Shown here: one piece after another, positions 31,925 to 43,217 of the stretch | Layout of the letters: the number at the start of each line of letters is the position of its first letter | How positions within the stretch are numbered: the first letter of the stretch is position 1 | Assembly: GCA_004380135.1 (NCBI GenBank) | Contig: QXCR01000036.1 | Span: 1-64,000 of the forward strand | Direction of reading: 5' to 3' | Length of the DNA: 64,000 bases | Origin: Stemphylium vesicarium | Taxonomy: Eukaryota > Ascomycota > Dothideomycetes > Pleosporales > Pleosporaceae | Position numbers and translations under genes: made by a program | The notes under the pieces: generated by a model | The model's input: only the letters and a program-made list of their open reading frames with translations | The model's database searches: none | What the model was told of the DNA's origin: nothing

Positions 31925-34767
31925 GTTGGCGGAATGATGTATGTGGGAGCGAGGTAGCAATGCTGGTTGGGAGCAAGAGGGCTTCTAGGGCCGCCGCCGG
32001 TACGGTGTCGGGGTTGAAGGGACAATTCTCAGACACCAAGGGTCGTAGGCGTATGGGTGCCGTCGTCTGAGCGGTCGGTCGGTTCCCGCCCAAATGTTCA
32101 CTGCGCCGTGCAAGGCGAGAGAAGGGCAAGTTTCTGAGCAACGTCGCAGAATAGCCGACGACAGCGACGGTTACAGGGAGCGTCGGTGCACACAGCGAAC
32201 GAACAGCCTCTGTGCGCGACGAGGGTATTCGACGACAGCTGCACCTCCGTCCCCTCTGGCTTGGTGTGTGGAGGAGACACTTGTGAATGGCCAATGAACG
32301 GGGCCAGCCTCGACCGTCTGTGCGCTTCACCTGGGCAGGGTCTAAGAAAGATACGCGGCAGAATCCATGCTCCCAGGCACTGCATACAACCACGGGAAGC
32401 GGCGTCGTCAGGGTTTAATTCATCTGAGCCTGAGCAGTGAGCTGCGTCCCGACGTCGCCTCCCAGGATGACCTGTCCGCCGTGCTGTTGCATACCGCCTA
32501 GCCTGCCTCACATGGGAACACGGTCACGCATTTCCAAACACCGCAACCACCGGGCACGCCAAAGTCGTCAGCTCCCAGAGACTGGGCCGCGACCAGCTCC
32601 ACCACGCTATTGCGACGTGCGTAGAGGCCCTGCCAAGACACATACTATGGCAGATCGCCAGGCTCCTTCGCCTCTCCTACGCTCCATTAATTATATCCAT
32701 GCTAGATTGCACCTCCTGCATTTCTGACTGACCACCTCTATTTGTGAATGCAAAGCGCAGCGCTGGGCAATTCTTGACCGCTAGTATCACGAGCTCGACA
32801 AGAGTCAGGCGCTCAGCCATTGGAGAGGCCTCGAACAGTCTAAGAATGGCTCAGGATAATTGCTAATCAGCGCCTTCCTTTCCACAACGCCCCCCAGCCT
32901 CGCCATGTCCGTCATCTGCGCAGCCATGTGTCTAGCATGAGATCATGCAGGTACGCGGCCACATTCTTAACCCAACGAGTCGCCCTCTCCCGATGCCCAA
33001 CAGCTCAGGAGTGAAGCCGTTTGTATGAGCCGCTCGTTTCAGCCTTCAGCTCCCTGGTAAGCGCGCCTACCTGACCGGGACTGCTCGTAGCCTCGAGAGA
33101 TTGAAGGACCCGCACTCCCCCGCAAAACATCCGTCTTTCTATTTGGAACAGCGACTATCCGGCGCACCAAATGGAAGCTGCCCGTGTCGCCTGTACCCGG
33201 TGAAACCCAAGTACATAGCCTTTAGGCGGCGCCACTTGGATCTGGTTGATCAAGTTTGCCCTAGCTCACGTGCGATTATCACCCGGCTAGATCCACGCTG
33301 GTCGCGAACCTTCAATGTTCACTCCCACGGACGTCGCACGAAGTACGGAAATTCTTGTCCCAATCAGCACCTCGACATTGTGCCGGCCAAAATCTTGAAA
33401 CAAACGGGAATAACGACATGGACACAGACACGTTTCATCGAGCCGAAGGGTCCATGCTGATCTGCCCGCCGCAGGACTAAAGTCCAACCGCGATTTGCGC
33501 TCAGCCAACACCAACGCTTCCCTTACTAGTACAAAGCACACCGTCAGACAAGGACAGGAACCGCGCACCTCATGTCTGGAACCGGTCGCCGCACGTCTGT
33601 CTCAGCATCCATCTCCGCAACACTGAGGACGTTTGAACATCTGCCGATAATCCTTGCTCTGCCCGTGCCTTCATCGCATCTATGTTTGCCCATGATGACA
33701 CTAGTGTCTGCCTTGTACGGGTGTCAAAAGGTGTCGCGGTGTTTGATCATCACCTCATATCCCCTTGCAGCATGCGGCGAGCCTTCCAGATGTCGGGCTC
33801 GGGTTCGGTCGCCAATGCCTGATGGGGATCTTGCTATGAATTGCCGGACGGGTGGCCGACCTGACTCAATCACAGCACCTTATCGTTGGGACCTGATAAA
33901 GTTTACGATCTGTATCGTGACATGGGGTAACAACTTGACGGGTCCATCCAGATGGTTGAACCTTATGTAAAAGCTACCAGCGCAATGGCAATTGTAGACA
34001 TCCATGTACGACCTGATGTATCAAAAGGCTATGGCGACGAGATGTCGTAGGCGAATCATCGGTGTCGGCATGGCGTACGATTCCGCATTACTGATTTGTG
34101 TGAATTTCTATTATTACCCGAAAGTCGGATACAGCGTTTGCCATTGCCTGGAATAATTACGATCCGCTACAGGTATTGATTTGATGATTAACGCATCGAC
34201 CTGAAGCCAACAGCCATGTAAGCGACAATGTGCACTGAAACGTCGCCTGAAGAATGCCCCGGTCGTGAAGAGAAGAGAACTGATGGTACCTGGCCAATGA
34301 CTATGGACGGCATCGGACGTATGCGGCACTACGCGGGAGAAAATTATTCCATCTGAAGTCGCAATGGACGGGACTGTGTCATGTCATACCGAGCATTGGC
34401 ATGCCGGCTCCGAGCAAGAACTACAAAACCCCACTATCCACGACCAACCACCTCGCACGTGAGCTTGAACGGCATGCGCAAGTATCCAGTGGGACGGGTG
34501 TTTGTGGCACCAATATTGTCATGTTGTGGATCGGTCGTTCTTCCTGACGATCTGTTGCTTAGAGTTGCGTCCGATATCGAACAACTAGCGCAGTGTCTTG
34601 CCACTGTACGCGATTCTCACAAATCACGTCCTCCGCGGCGCTCACTGTACGGTCCGGATGCGGCAAGCACGGTGGGTCCGATGCAGAGCACGACCTGGAT
34701 TACCAGAGCTACCCCGCCCCAACGGTTGATTGAGGATACTCGTGGATGGCCAGGTGGGGTTCTTGCA
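31925..34767. other. 2.8 kb divergent intergenic region, RhoGAP / THI4
   Basis: Lies between the RhoGAP start (transcribed leftwards) and the THI4 core promoter (rightwards). Open frames of up to 158 codons lie next to the RhoGAP start but share no frame or splice path with it. I see no gene, RNA or repeat. Confidence 0.5.
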
Positions 34768-34776
34768 ATATTTAAA
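34768..34776 (+). promoter_or_regulatory. TATA-like element of THI4
   Basis: ATATTTAAA sits about 130 bp upstream of the first leader ATG (34898) and about 465 bp upstream of the THI4 start. A pyrimidine-rich stretch follows it, as is common at fungal transcription starts. The position suits a leader long enough to hold the riboswitch. Assignment is by sequence likeness only. Confidence 0.4.
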
Positions 34777-34897
34777 CACCTCCTCCAACCTACCCCTCAT
34801 TCTTTGTTTTTCATATAACGGTTTCACTGTAATTGCAGATTTCAAGTCAATCCAGTATTCGTACTCATCCACCTGATCCGACTTCTTCGCTAGAGCC

Positions 34898-34990
34898 ATG
34901 GCTGACGAGCTTGCAGATACTCAACCTCAAGTATGGCAGCCACGGTGCAGACCATGCTCCGCACGTGGGCGTTGTCCTCAAGTCACTTAG
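34898..34990 (+). other. Upstream ORF in the THI4 leader (30 codons)
   Basis: ATG at 34898 opens a 30-codon frame (MADELADTQPQVWQPR...) ending TAG at 34990, just before the riboswitch. It lies downstream of the TATA-like element, so it is probably in the transcript. In fungal TPP-controlled genes, leader uORFs compete with the main start when the intron is retained or differently spliced. Two possible donors (34931 GTATGG and 34991 GTACTT) would respectively cut the uORF or leave it whole. Confidence 0.45.
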
Positions 34991-35014
34991 GTACTTTCTA
35001 CAGCTAAGTATACT

Positions 35015-35163
35015 GCATGAACCGGTGTTCGTCTCTGGCCATGTCTGTCTTGTGTGCTGTCGTGGTCTTCCACTTCAGTCCACTAGTTGGGCATTGCTGG
35101 ATTCGTTCTGAGATTATACGGTTTTGAACTTGATCAGGATAATACCTGCGAAAAGGATCATGC
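35015..35163 (+). promoter_or_regulatory. TPP riboswitch (THI element) in the THI4 leader
   Basis: Hallmarks of the eukaryotic TPP aptamer are present in order. P1 pairs GCATGA (35015-35020) with TCATGC (35158-35163). P2 pairs ACCGGTGT (35021-35028) with ATACGGT (35116-35122), with one bulged G. The conserved CTGAGA is at 35108-35113. GAACTTGATC (35126-35135) is followed by GGATAATACCTGCG (35137-35150) for P4/P5. The P3 arm between P2 strands is long (about 80 nt), as in other fungal examples. A good intron acceptor (branch CTTAAC, AG at 35207-35208) lies 27 nt before the THI4 ATG, so the aptamer sits in a leader intron. By established fungal precedent, TPP binding changes splicing and lowers THI4 expression when thiamine is plentiful. 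The 5' splice site used is unresolved. Confidence 0.9.
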
Positions 35164-35234
35164 TCTGCTCTGTATCTCCCAGCGTGGAACAGACTTAACA
35201 ATTCGCAGGTTTCGACCCTTGAACACATTCCAAC

Positions 35235-36291
35235 ATGTCTCCTCCTGCCGCCATGTACGAGATGCCTGCTGTTGTCGATGGCAACGGCACCACCAAGGAC
35301 ATGGGTCTGAAGAAGGATCTTGCCGTCAAGACTGCTAGCAGCGGCCAGGCTAAGACTGTTGCTGAGCTCGAGAACAACTGGGAGAAGTTCGCCTTCGCTC
35401 CTATTCGCGAGTCGCAGGTCTCCCGCGCCATGACCCGCCGTTACTTCACCGACCTCGACACCTATGCCGAGTCTGACGTTGTCATTGTCGGTGCCGGCTC
35501 GTGCGGTCTGTCTACTGCCTTCACGCTCGCCACCAAGCGCCCCGACCTCAAGATCGCCATCGTTGAGGCGGGTGTTGCTCCTGGCGGTGGTGCTTGGCTT
35601 GGTGGTCAGCTCTTCAGTGCCATGGTGATGCGCAAGCCGGCTGAACTGTTCCTGAATGAGCTCGGTGTACCGTACGAGGATGAGGGCGACTTTGTCGTTG
35701 TCAAGCACGCAGCTCTCTTCACGTCGACTCTGCTGTCCAAGGTCCTCCAGTTTCCCAACGTAAAGCTGTTCAACGCCACGGCTGTTGAGGATCTCATCAC
35801 TCGTCCAGCACCTACTTTGAGCGACCCCAACGCGGTCCGCATCGCTGGTGTTGTCACCAACTGGACACTTGTATCCATGCACCACGATGGTATGTTGAGC
35901 ACCTTGTCGCTTCATAGCTCACACTAACACCTCTACAGATCAGTCCTGCATGGACCCCAACACAATCAACGCGCCCCTCGTCATCTCGACCACTGGTCAT
36001 GATGGCCCATTCGGCGCCTTCTCCGTCAAGCGCCTTGTATCCATGCAGCAGCTCGAAAAGCTTGGTGGCATGCGTGGACTTGACATGCGCACCGCCGAGG
36101 ATGCCATCGTCAAGCGCACTCGTGAGATTGTGCCTGGCCTGATTGTTGGCGGCATGGAGCTAAGTGAGGTCGACGGCGCCAATCGCATGGGCCCCACGTT
36201 CGGCGCCATGGCCCTCAGTGGTGTCAAGGCTGCTGAGGAGGCCATTGGTGTATGGGAGGAGAGGCAAGCCCAGAACTTGGAGTCTTTGTAA
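35235..36291 (+). CDS. THI4: Thiamine thiazole synthase (THI4)
   Basis: Exons 35235-35889 and 35939-36291, with intron 35890-35938 (GTATGT...CAG), encode 335 residues, normal for the family. The Rossmann NAD/FAD-type motif VVIVGAGSCGLSTA is at 83-96. The APGGGAWLGGQLFSAMV segment marks the active site. The sulfur-donating cysteine is C222 in DDQSCMDPN, created right after the intron, so this is a suicide enzyme. The C-terminus has VGGMELSEVDGANRMGPTFG. The enzyme makes the ADP-thiazole precursor of thiamine from NAD, glycine and its own cysteine sulfur, in cytosol or mitochondrion. The TPP riboswitch upstream indicates feedback control by thiamine pyrophosphate. Confidence 0.98.
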
Positions 36292-36955
36292 AGATGTCGT
36301 GATAGACGAGCTTGTTGTCAACACTTAAGTTCGATCTACTGCACTAGTCTCATATGGAAATAAAAGAGATCACTCGTTTTTCAATGCCACTCCAACCTGA
36401 TGTTCTTTTTCAATAGACTTGGAAGATGCATACATGCCATCATTAACATCAGCCAAGCTAGTCCACGAATAACTCACCAAAGCAATTCGCTACCTGTCTT
36501 CGCACCTCGCCTCACTTATTAATAATACAAAGAGGTGTGACGTTATCATCGCGCAAGTCCGATTTCACCCGCTACCAGATCGATGTTGCGGTCGCTGTCT
36601 TGGTCTGACGTGGCAAGCTTGGGAGGTTGAAGACTCTGATCGGCACGCGTCGTCGCTTTAAGGATGCGATGTGAAAGTGCAGGGCAGCTTTGTCACGATG
36701 TCAGCCTTGCAACCGTCAAAGAGGTAATGGGCTTTATATCTAGAAGTTTCCAAAGGTGGATCGCCCCTGGGGGAGCGGCACTGGAGGCACCAGGATTGTG
36801 CGTTAGGAGGGCGCACGGGTTGCTGAGCGACTGCGTTAGCGCGAACGCAAGTACGGCAGCGCAGTGCGGGCCATAAACAACGCTCATAACACATACAAAC
36901 CCCGCCTCAACCATTGCAGGATCAATTTGACAGAAGGGCCTATTTCGCGCCCAAG
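36292..36955. other. Intergenic: THI4 3' flank and Stu1 promoter
   Basis: About 660 bp between two plus-strand genes. The open frame entering the Stu1-like gene from 36914 begins without ATG. No other gene recognised. Confidence 0.5.
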
Positions 36956-39900
36956 ATGGAGAAAGAGACGTCGGACCTGCTCAAGGCCCTCCAGAAGCCA
37001 TCGACGGATGTTCAGTCACGCCTTAATCTCTTCAGCACCCTGAAGTCGAGTATCAAACACAACCGGGTCCCTGAGAGCTGTCAGGCTCCAATCTTCGAAT
37101 GCATCCGCATCGCCTGCACCGCCGCCACCTCGGCCGCCCTGGTATCCACGGGCTTCTCGACACTGAGCCACTTCATCAAGCGACTGCAACTGCAAAAGGA
37201 AACCCAGATCATCACGTCACAGTCGCCGATACTGCTATCCATCCTATCCGACAAGTTGGGCGATGCGCGCGAGAGCCACCGCAGTGCCGCCTCGCAGATT
37301 CTGGCTGATTTGCACTACTTGTGCCCAACGGAAATCGACGCGCTGATCCACGATGCTGTTAAGAGCAGCAACCCGCGCGCAAAGGAGACATCCATGCTAT
37401 GGGTGGTCAAGGTAGGCTTTCCGGTGGCAGGCGCGCATGGAAAAAACAAACAAAACACGATATCTAATGTTGCTGTGACGACAGATGAACAAGACCGAAG
37501 GCCTTCCCTTCAAGAGCTACTCCAACCAGCTCGTGGCAAATCTCGAAGACGCGGATGCCGGTGTGCGCGACACTGCGAAGAGGGCTGTCGTGGATCTCTT
37601 TGGGTAAGGAATTCAGCCGGTAGCGACATGCCACGGCACCAACTGACACATGTCGGCAGACACGCACCAGAACACGCCAAAGCGAATTTGAAGAAGCAGC
37701 TCGTTGCCCTCAACGTCCGAAAAGCCATCGCCACCTATATCACATCGCACCTCGACGACGCCGCAATGCCCAAGGACGCAGACATGGCGCCGCAACTGCC
37801 GCCGCAACCGGCTCCCGTCGCACGACCCATTTCCACAAAGCGAGCTGAGCAATTGCAGCCCGACGTCGGTTTCGCAGACAGCTATGCATCCGAACAGGCC
37901 CCGCCCGCCGAGGTCGTCGTCATGGATCCCATCCACATCTACACACAGCGCGAGCTAGACGACGTGTTCCGCGATATGGCGCCTTGCTACGAAGGACGAG
38001 AGAGTGAAGGCAACTGGCTGGCGCGAGATAAGAACTGCACCAAGCTGAGGCGCATTCTCAAGGGCAACGCGCCGCACGAGTTCCACGGAGTCTTCGTTGC
38101 AGGCGTCAAGTCACTTCTGGACGGCATTCTGAAAGTCGCCAACTCCCTCCGCACAACCATGTCAACCAACGGCTGCCTGCTGGTTCAGGAGCTTGCGAAG
38201 ACGCTCGGTTCCGCCATCGACCCCTGGACGGAGATTCTCCTGCAGTGCTTCATCAAGATGTGTGCTGCCACCAAGAACATCGCCGCCCAAAACGGAAACG
38301 TCACGGTAGACACCATCTTCCAGAATGTTTCGTACAGCAGCCGCCATCTGCAGCATGTCCTCTTCGCCTCTCAAGACAAGAACGTACAGCCGCGGACACA
38401 CTCCGCCACCTGGGTCAAAACGTTGATCCGCAGACACACTTCTCACATCGAGCATTCGGGGGGCTTAGACACCCTAGACACGTTAATCAAGAAGGGGGTG
38501 AGTGACGCCAACCCCAAGGTGCGCGAGGCCTACCGAAGCGCATACTGGACTTTCGCCCTGGTTTGGCCTCAAAGGGCCGAGAAGTGAGTTTACCTTTGAA
38601 AGAAGATTTCCAGCCACTAACAATTTTATTAGAATGTTTGACACGTTCGAAAAGCGCGAAAGGACCGCACTAGAAAAGGACCCTAACAACCCCAACGGTG
38701 GGCCCGTTTCTTCGCAGAGCAGCTCAGCATCGTTTTCGAAATCCGTCGGCCCTGGTGCCTCGCGAAACGCTCTGAAGGAGAAAATCGCTGAACAGAGAAG
38801 AGCCAAGTTGGCGGCGGCAAAGAACTTGCCCGAGCGACCCAACTCTGCTGCGGCAACTTACACACCAGCCAAATCACAATCGAGCAAGACGTTGGGCGCG
38901 AGGACCGCTTCGAACCTATCGACAGCATCATCTGGACCGGCGCGACCTCCTTCGGCCATGTCTGGAGAGTCCACGAAATCGGCATTGAAGAACTCTACGG
39001 GTACCGGCTCGCTAATGTCAGGAACCGTTCGTCGACCGATCCGCCCTCGACCTGAGTTGAACAGGCCGGTAACAGCTGATCCATACGCCGTCCGACGACC
39101 AGGGAAATCAACGCCCGACATGACACCTGAAAAGGCCCCAGCCCCGACAGCCACAAAGAAGCCGACGACAACAAAGACCACCGCCCGACCACGATCGCAA
39201 ACACACAACAACAGCCCGAATGTCAGCCCCGCCCGACCGAAATCGAGAATTGGACAGCCCATCGCACATGGCAAGACGCCCAGTGTGAGTTCTCGCCACG
39301 AAAGCCCTGTTGCAAGCCCAGCCAAGGAGGAAGACTTAACCATGGTGAAACCGTGGGTACGATCGCAGAGTCAGCATGACCCGGCTACTATCCCTTTCCG
39401 GCAAAGGAATGGCATGGGCGGAAGTGCAGTCTTTGACAATGAGGCGGTCGATATGGGCGATGAAGACAACTTCACAATGGTCATCCCGAGCCTAGCAAAG
39501 CCTCCATCACAACCCACACAGCGCACACCGCCAAAGTCTAGACAGTCTGGCGGCCGACTGCCAATACCGAGTCCCCGTGCCGCGGCGCTGAGGAGTCCGA
39601 AATCCATGGGTCACCTGGAGGCTGCCAGCCTGCGCTCCTCGACGCGAAGCCCGTACATGCGATCCTCGTCTCGTCCGAGCACTCGGGGAACAGATGCTGG
39701 TGATGAGGTTAGAGTGTACGAAGACCCATTCGTTGGTGAGGAGCCAACGCACGTAGAAAACGAATCCGAGAAGCCAGTGCTTGAAGAGCTTCCTATCAAC
39801 GAAAAGAGCAACGAGCGTCGACACAGCACAGGAAGTGCATCGGAAGATGCCATGATGGGCAACGACAGCGAGGAGCGCCCACGTGGACACCATAAGACGA

Positions 39901-40769
39901 ACAGCACTGGGAGTGTCTTGCATACAGAGAGCTACGACACGAACAACGCTGAAGTGCTTAAGAACCGACAGCTACTCGCAAGTGGTATTAGGAAAATTGA
40001 GGGTCGCACAGTCGAGGCCCACATGTTCCGGCGCATGCAGGACATGGTCAAGTCCAACCAGGAGATTTGGGGACCAAATGACGAGAACTTCGGTAAGCTC
40101 TTGTTAGCATGTCTCGAATTTCTTGAGGCGCCTGTTCAGGAGCTGAAGGCGCCCCCGATGAAGGCTATGAACTTGAAGGTACAAGCTCTGGCAACAATCC
40201 GTGCGTTGCTATCCCTTTACCGCAAGGAGACTGCCAAATACTCTTCTCGCGTACTTCAAACCATCTTGCAAACCAAGGCACAGTACGAGAATACATCACA
40301 CATCGCCATGGATCTTGAGGCAACTGCGGACGAGATCGTCAAGTACGGTCAAACACTGGACTGCCTCAACGCCGTTCTTTCGCTAATCGAGGACTCACCC
40401 GCCTCGACTCCAGCATCTTCACCTAACTCCAAGTCCTCCGTCTCGTCCCTCCCTGGTCAAGCACCCACCCGCACAATCACAATGGCTCTCAGTACTCTGG
40501 CATCACTTGTCCAGATCAGCGGCGACAAGAACCTTACTCTATCGCCAGAGCAGACATCGCGCCTTGGAAGGCTAGCCGTCCGATGCATGGATGACCAAGA
40601 TGCCGATGTTCGCAAAGCTGACATTGAATTCTGTGTCGCTCTCCACGAGCGCATCAACGGAACAGATGGCGCAAAAGAAGACGGTGGATTCTGGAAGGTT
40701 GTTGCTGGAGCAAGAGAACAGCATCTCAACCTGTTGACATACTACCTTGCAAAGAAGGGCAAGGCCTAG
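36956..40769 (+). CDS. STU1: CLASP-family microtubule plus-end protein (Stu1)
   Basis: Exons 36956-37411, 37485-37603, 37660-38583 and 38633-40769 encode 1,211 residues. Introns are 73, 56 and 49 nt. The N-terminal about 190 residues form TOG/HEAT-like repeats (LLKALQKPSTDVQSRLNLFS; SDKLGDARESHRSAASQILA). A second TOG array covers about 290-510 and ends NPKVREAYRSAYWTFALVWP. A long basic Ser/Pro/Thr-rich microtubule-binding region (about 530-900) follows, then a C-terminal helical domain (ASGIRKIEGRTVEAHMFRRM) as in CLASP proteins. Stu1/CLASP promotes microtubule rescue and is needed for the spindle and kinetochores. Reading straight through the first intron keeps a misleading frame open; the spliced version, restarting at MNKTEGLPFKSYSNQLVANL, is the conserved one. 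Confidence 0.92.
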
Positions 40770-41369
40770 GTGGCTACCCTCCCATTGCGAGGCAGGCTTT
40801 GGTTCCAGGAACGCACACAGATTAGGCAGGGCACTGGTATTACGCTTTGAGACACCACTTCTTCTTTTCTTCTTCTTAGGGTTTGGTTGAGGGTGTTGTT
40901 GCATCTCCTATGTCACTCACACTCACACATACTGGCAGGTGCCGGTCTAGGGGATTAGGAAACCTTTTTTCTTTTTGGCAAGATTTTTCCCAGGCGTTTT
41001 TGAGAAAAGCGGGATCACTCCGGTAGTCAAGTCTCTTCATACTTTTGCCTCTTCGTCTTTTTCAACCTCAGCTTTCTGGCACACTTAGGGTCGCGTGTTG
41101 AATATTTTAGTTGAATATGTAATTTTATCGGTTTTCTTCTTCACATTTGAGCCTTTCCTGCTAGTGAGAATTAATCACATATGATAATGGATTCCGTCTC
41201 GAATTGTAGGAGGTGCTTATCCAGTGCTAGGGCTCGCTAAGCGGGCGGGGCCTACAGAAGACGCGTCTAACGTGCGCGCCCGACGCGCCTCCTGCCGTCA
41301 AACGCTACGCATTGCCATCTACATCGCGAGACTCATTTCGGCTGCTGTTCCGGCTGCTATCGCGTCATC
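40770..41369. other. Convergent intergenic region, Stu1 / fructosamine-kinase-like
   Basis: 600 bp between convergent stop codons. T-rich stretches near 40960-41060 fit transcript 3' ends. No gene recognised. Confidence 0.5.
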
Positions 41370-42648
41370 TCAGGCCACAGGGACCTGGCCCAGATGCGCA
41401 TCCCTCATTAGATGCGTCTCATGCTGAACGTACGCGCCAGTAACACTGACGTCATTCTCCGGACGGTACTTCTCGAGGCTCCCATGAGGCGCGTATTTCT
41501 CACACAGGTACAACATGTCGTTATAAGCACTTGAACTTGTCAGTAATCGCCGAGCTCGTAGCCTCGGAATTGTACTTACGTCTTTCTAGAGATACTTCCC
41601 GGATGGCCGGCGGAGTCATTCAGATACGGGTGCAGGCTGTAAAGCCGGTTACGATCGTCCCACTCCTCCACCGGCTCCGACGGCTCGATATGACGCTGGT
41701 ATAATCGCATATAGATCGGGGAGTTGAAATGGAAGGCCCAGGACGCTCTCCACGTCCCAAATTCCATCTCGTTGTGAGCATATGTACTCCCTGGGTCAAA
41801 CAGGATGGTGTCACCAGTCTCCATGTCAATACCGACATTCTGCTCCCACAGGTCTCCATGGATCAACGCGGGCTCGATGTTCCGGCCATCCGATTGCAGA
41901 GCCCCCAAAAGCCTGGGAATGACACCGTCGATGAGCTGATTGCAAGCAGCGTCATACTCTGGCCAAGATCCGTTCGTCTCGTTGTCGTACTTAATCACAT
42001 CCTTGAGTTGATTCGCGAAGCACGTCGCCCAGCTCTCTTCCCATGTCGTTGTGCGCTCGAATTTACCCAGGACCGTAGGTACGGGAAATCCGAACATACC
42101 GGTTGGTGATTTTCCATTGGAATGAAGTTCCGCTACTTTCTCGATGAAGCTCACGGGCTCGGGGGCCGCGGAGAGATCCATGTCGTGGTAGTCGCCCAGG
42201 AAGAAGTATACTTGTGTGTCGCCATCAAGATACTCCCCCCAACCAGTTGCTCTAGGCACGAAGCCAGGTACTATTTCGTTGATGGCGCATGCGGAGTGGT
42301 ATTCCCCTTCGACCAATGGCTTCGAGCCCTGGCCCATTGCACACTGCGGCGCCACCATGTTATATTGACAGGCTTAGAGAAGTCTCATTCGAGGGAGTCC
42401 TACCTTCAAAAAATATCTCTTGGGTGTTTGATCCGGAAGCACAACAGATATTTTTGCTGTTTTCGTCCAAGCGGAAACCCCGCATGGCTCGGCTGCTATT
42501 ACCTTCGTACCGATGGGCATCACTATGTGTGGGATCTCAGCGTACGGAATTTCCAATTGGCTCTGCGAGTATTCTCACCTGTGGTGACAGCCCGGTGGAG
42601 TGGGAAGCTGCCCCCGATGTCTTCTACCCAGTCTGATGAGCCTGTCAT
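41370..42648 (-). CDS. Fructosamine/ketosamine-3-kinase-like protein
   Basis: Exons 42648-42579, 42522-42404, 42343-41580 and 41529-41370 encode 370 residues. Introns are 56, 60 and 50 nt. Conserved marks of the fructosamine-kinase (PF03881, aminoglycoside-phosphotransferase-like) fold are present: VEGEYHSACAINEIVP, WEESWATCF, the catalytic loop ALIHGDLWEQN (D227) and the metal-binding LFDPG (D246). The last exon supplies AYNDMLYLCEKYAPHGSLEK, typical of the fungal members. These enzymes phosphorylate sugars attached to protein amines and so repair glycation. Substrate for the fungal branch is uncertain. The start at 42648 is favoured because the GTGAGA donor then joins in phase to VMPIGTKVIAAEPCGVSAWT. 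The gene is divergent from the NLR, 569 bp apart. Confidence 0.85.
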
Positions 42649-43217
42649 TTCTTGAGCAGCTGATCGAGTCGATTGTACGGTGGTCAAAGTCTTTTCTTCT
42701 TCTTTTGACGCGTTTTGCTGACGAGCGAGGGAAGTGATTGAAGAGGGCAATGTGAGTGCGGGCTCTCGAAGCTTACCTGTAGACGTGGTGACATAACAGA
42801 TGTTTCGTGCTCACATTCTTTTAAATGATTCGCGGATCAACAGCCACCAACGTCTTGCCGACTTCTCGTCCATACAAATCCCCGTGTATTGGCCCCATTC
42901 ATTATCTTACACGCGCCACATCTTAGATATCATGCGACCATATGAACATCTCATTCGTGGACAAAAAGGCTAAAACGAGATGTCACCCGCAAATCATAAA
43001 GCTTCGGTTCGAACACGCGCTTATGATTAGCCAGATGTGCAGGCTTAGGCAGCGGAGATGTGCCCCGCATGCACGCTCACCAAGAAGGGGGCTGGCTCCG
43101 GTCGTTCAACCGGTCAGTCAGTGAGGCTCAAGTCTTTGCCACGAGGAATATTTCCATAGATGGCTTCCGGCCGTACACGATCCGTCCTGCATCACATTCA
43201 CGAACTGTCAGGCAAAC
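42649..43217. promoter_or_regulatory. Shared promoter region, fructosamine-kinase-like / NLR
   Basis: 569 bp between divergent start codons. An ATG at 43161 followed by a 60-nt open stretch lies within it but leads to a stop if spliced at the GTAAAT donor. No specific regulatory site assigned. Confidence 0.4.

Noticed and set aside
31917..32393. A 158-codon minus-strand frame just upstream of the LIM-RhoGAP start
   Set aside because: It ends across the RhoGAP ATG in a different frame; the LIM domain is complete from MDSPGAYP, so it is leader or promoter DNA.
35004..35915. A 303-codon minus-strand open frame opposite THI4
   Set aside because: It is the mirror of the well-conserved THI4 exon and of the riboswitch, with no domain character of its own.
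42990..43040. A GGTTCGAA-like box resembling a tRNA B box
   Set aside because: No matching A box at the right distance and no cloverleaf pairing could be drawn.
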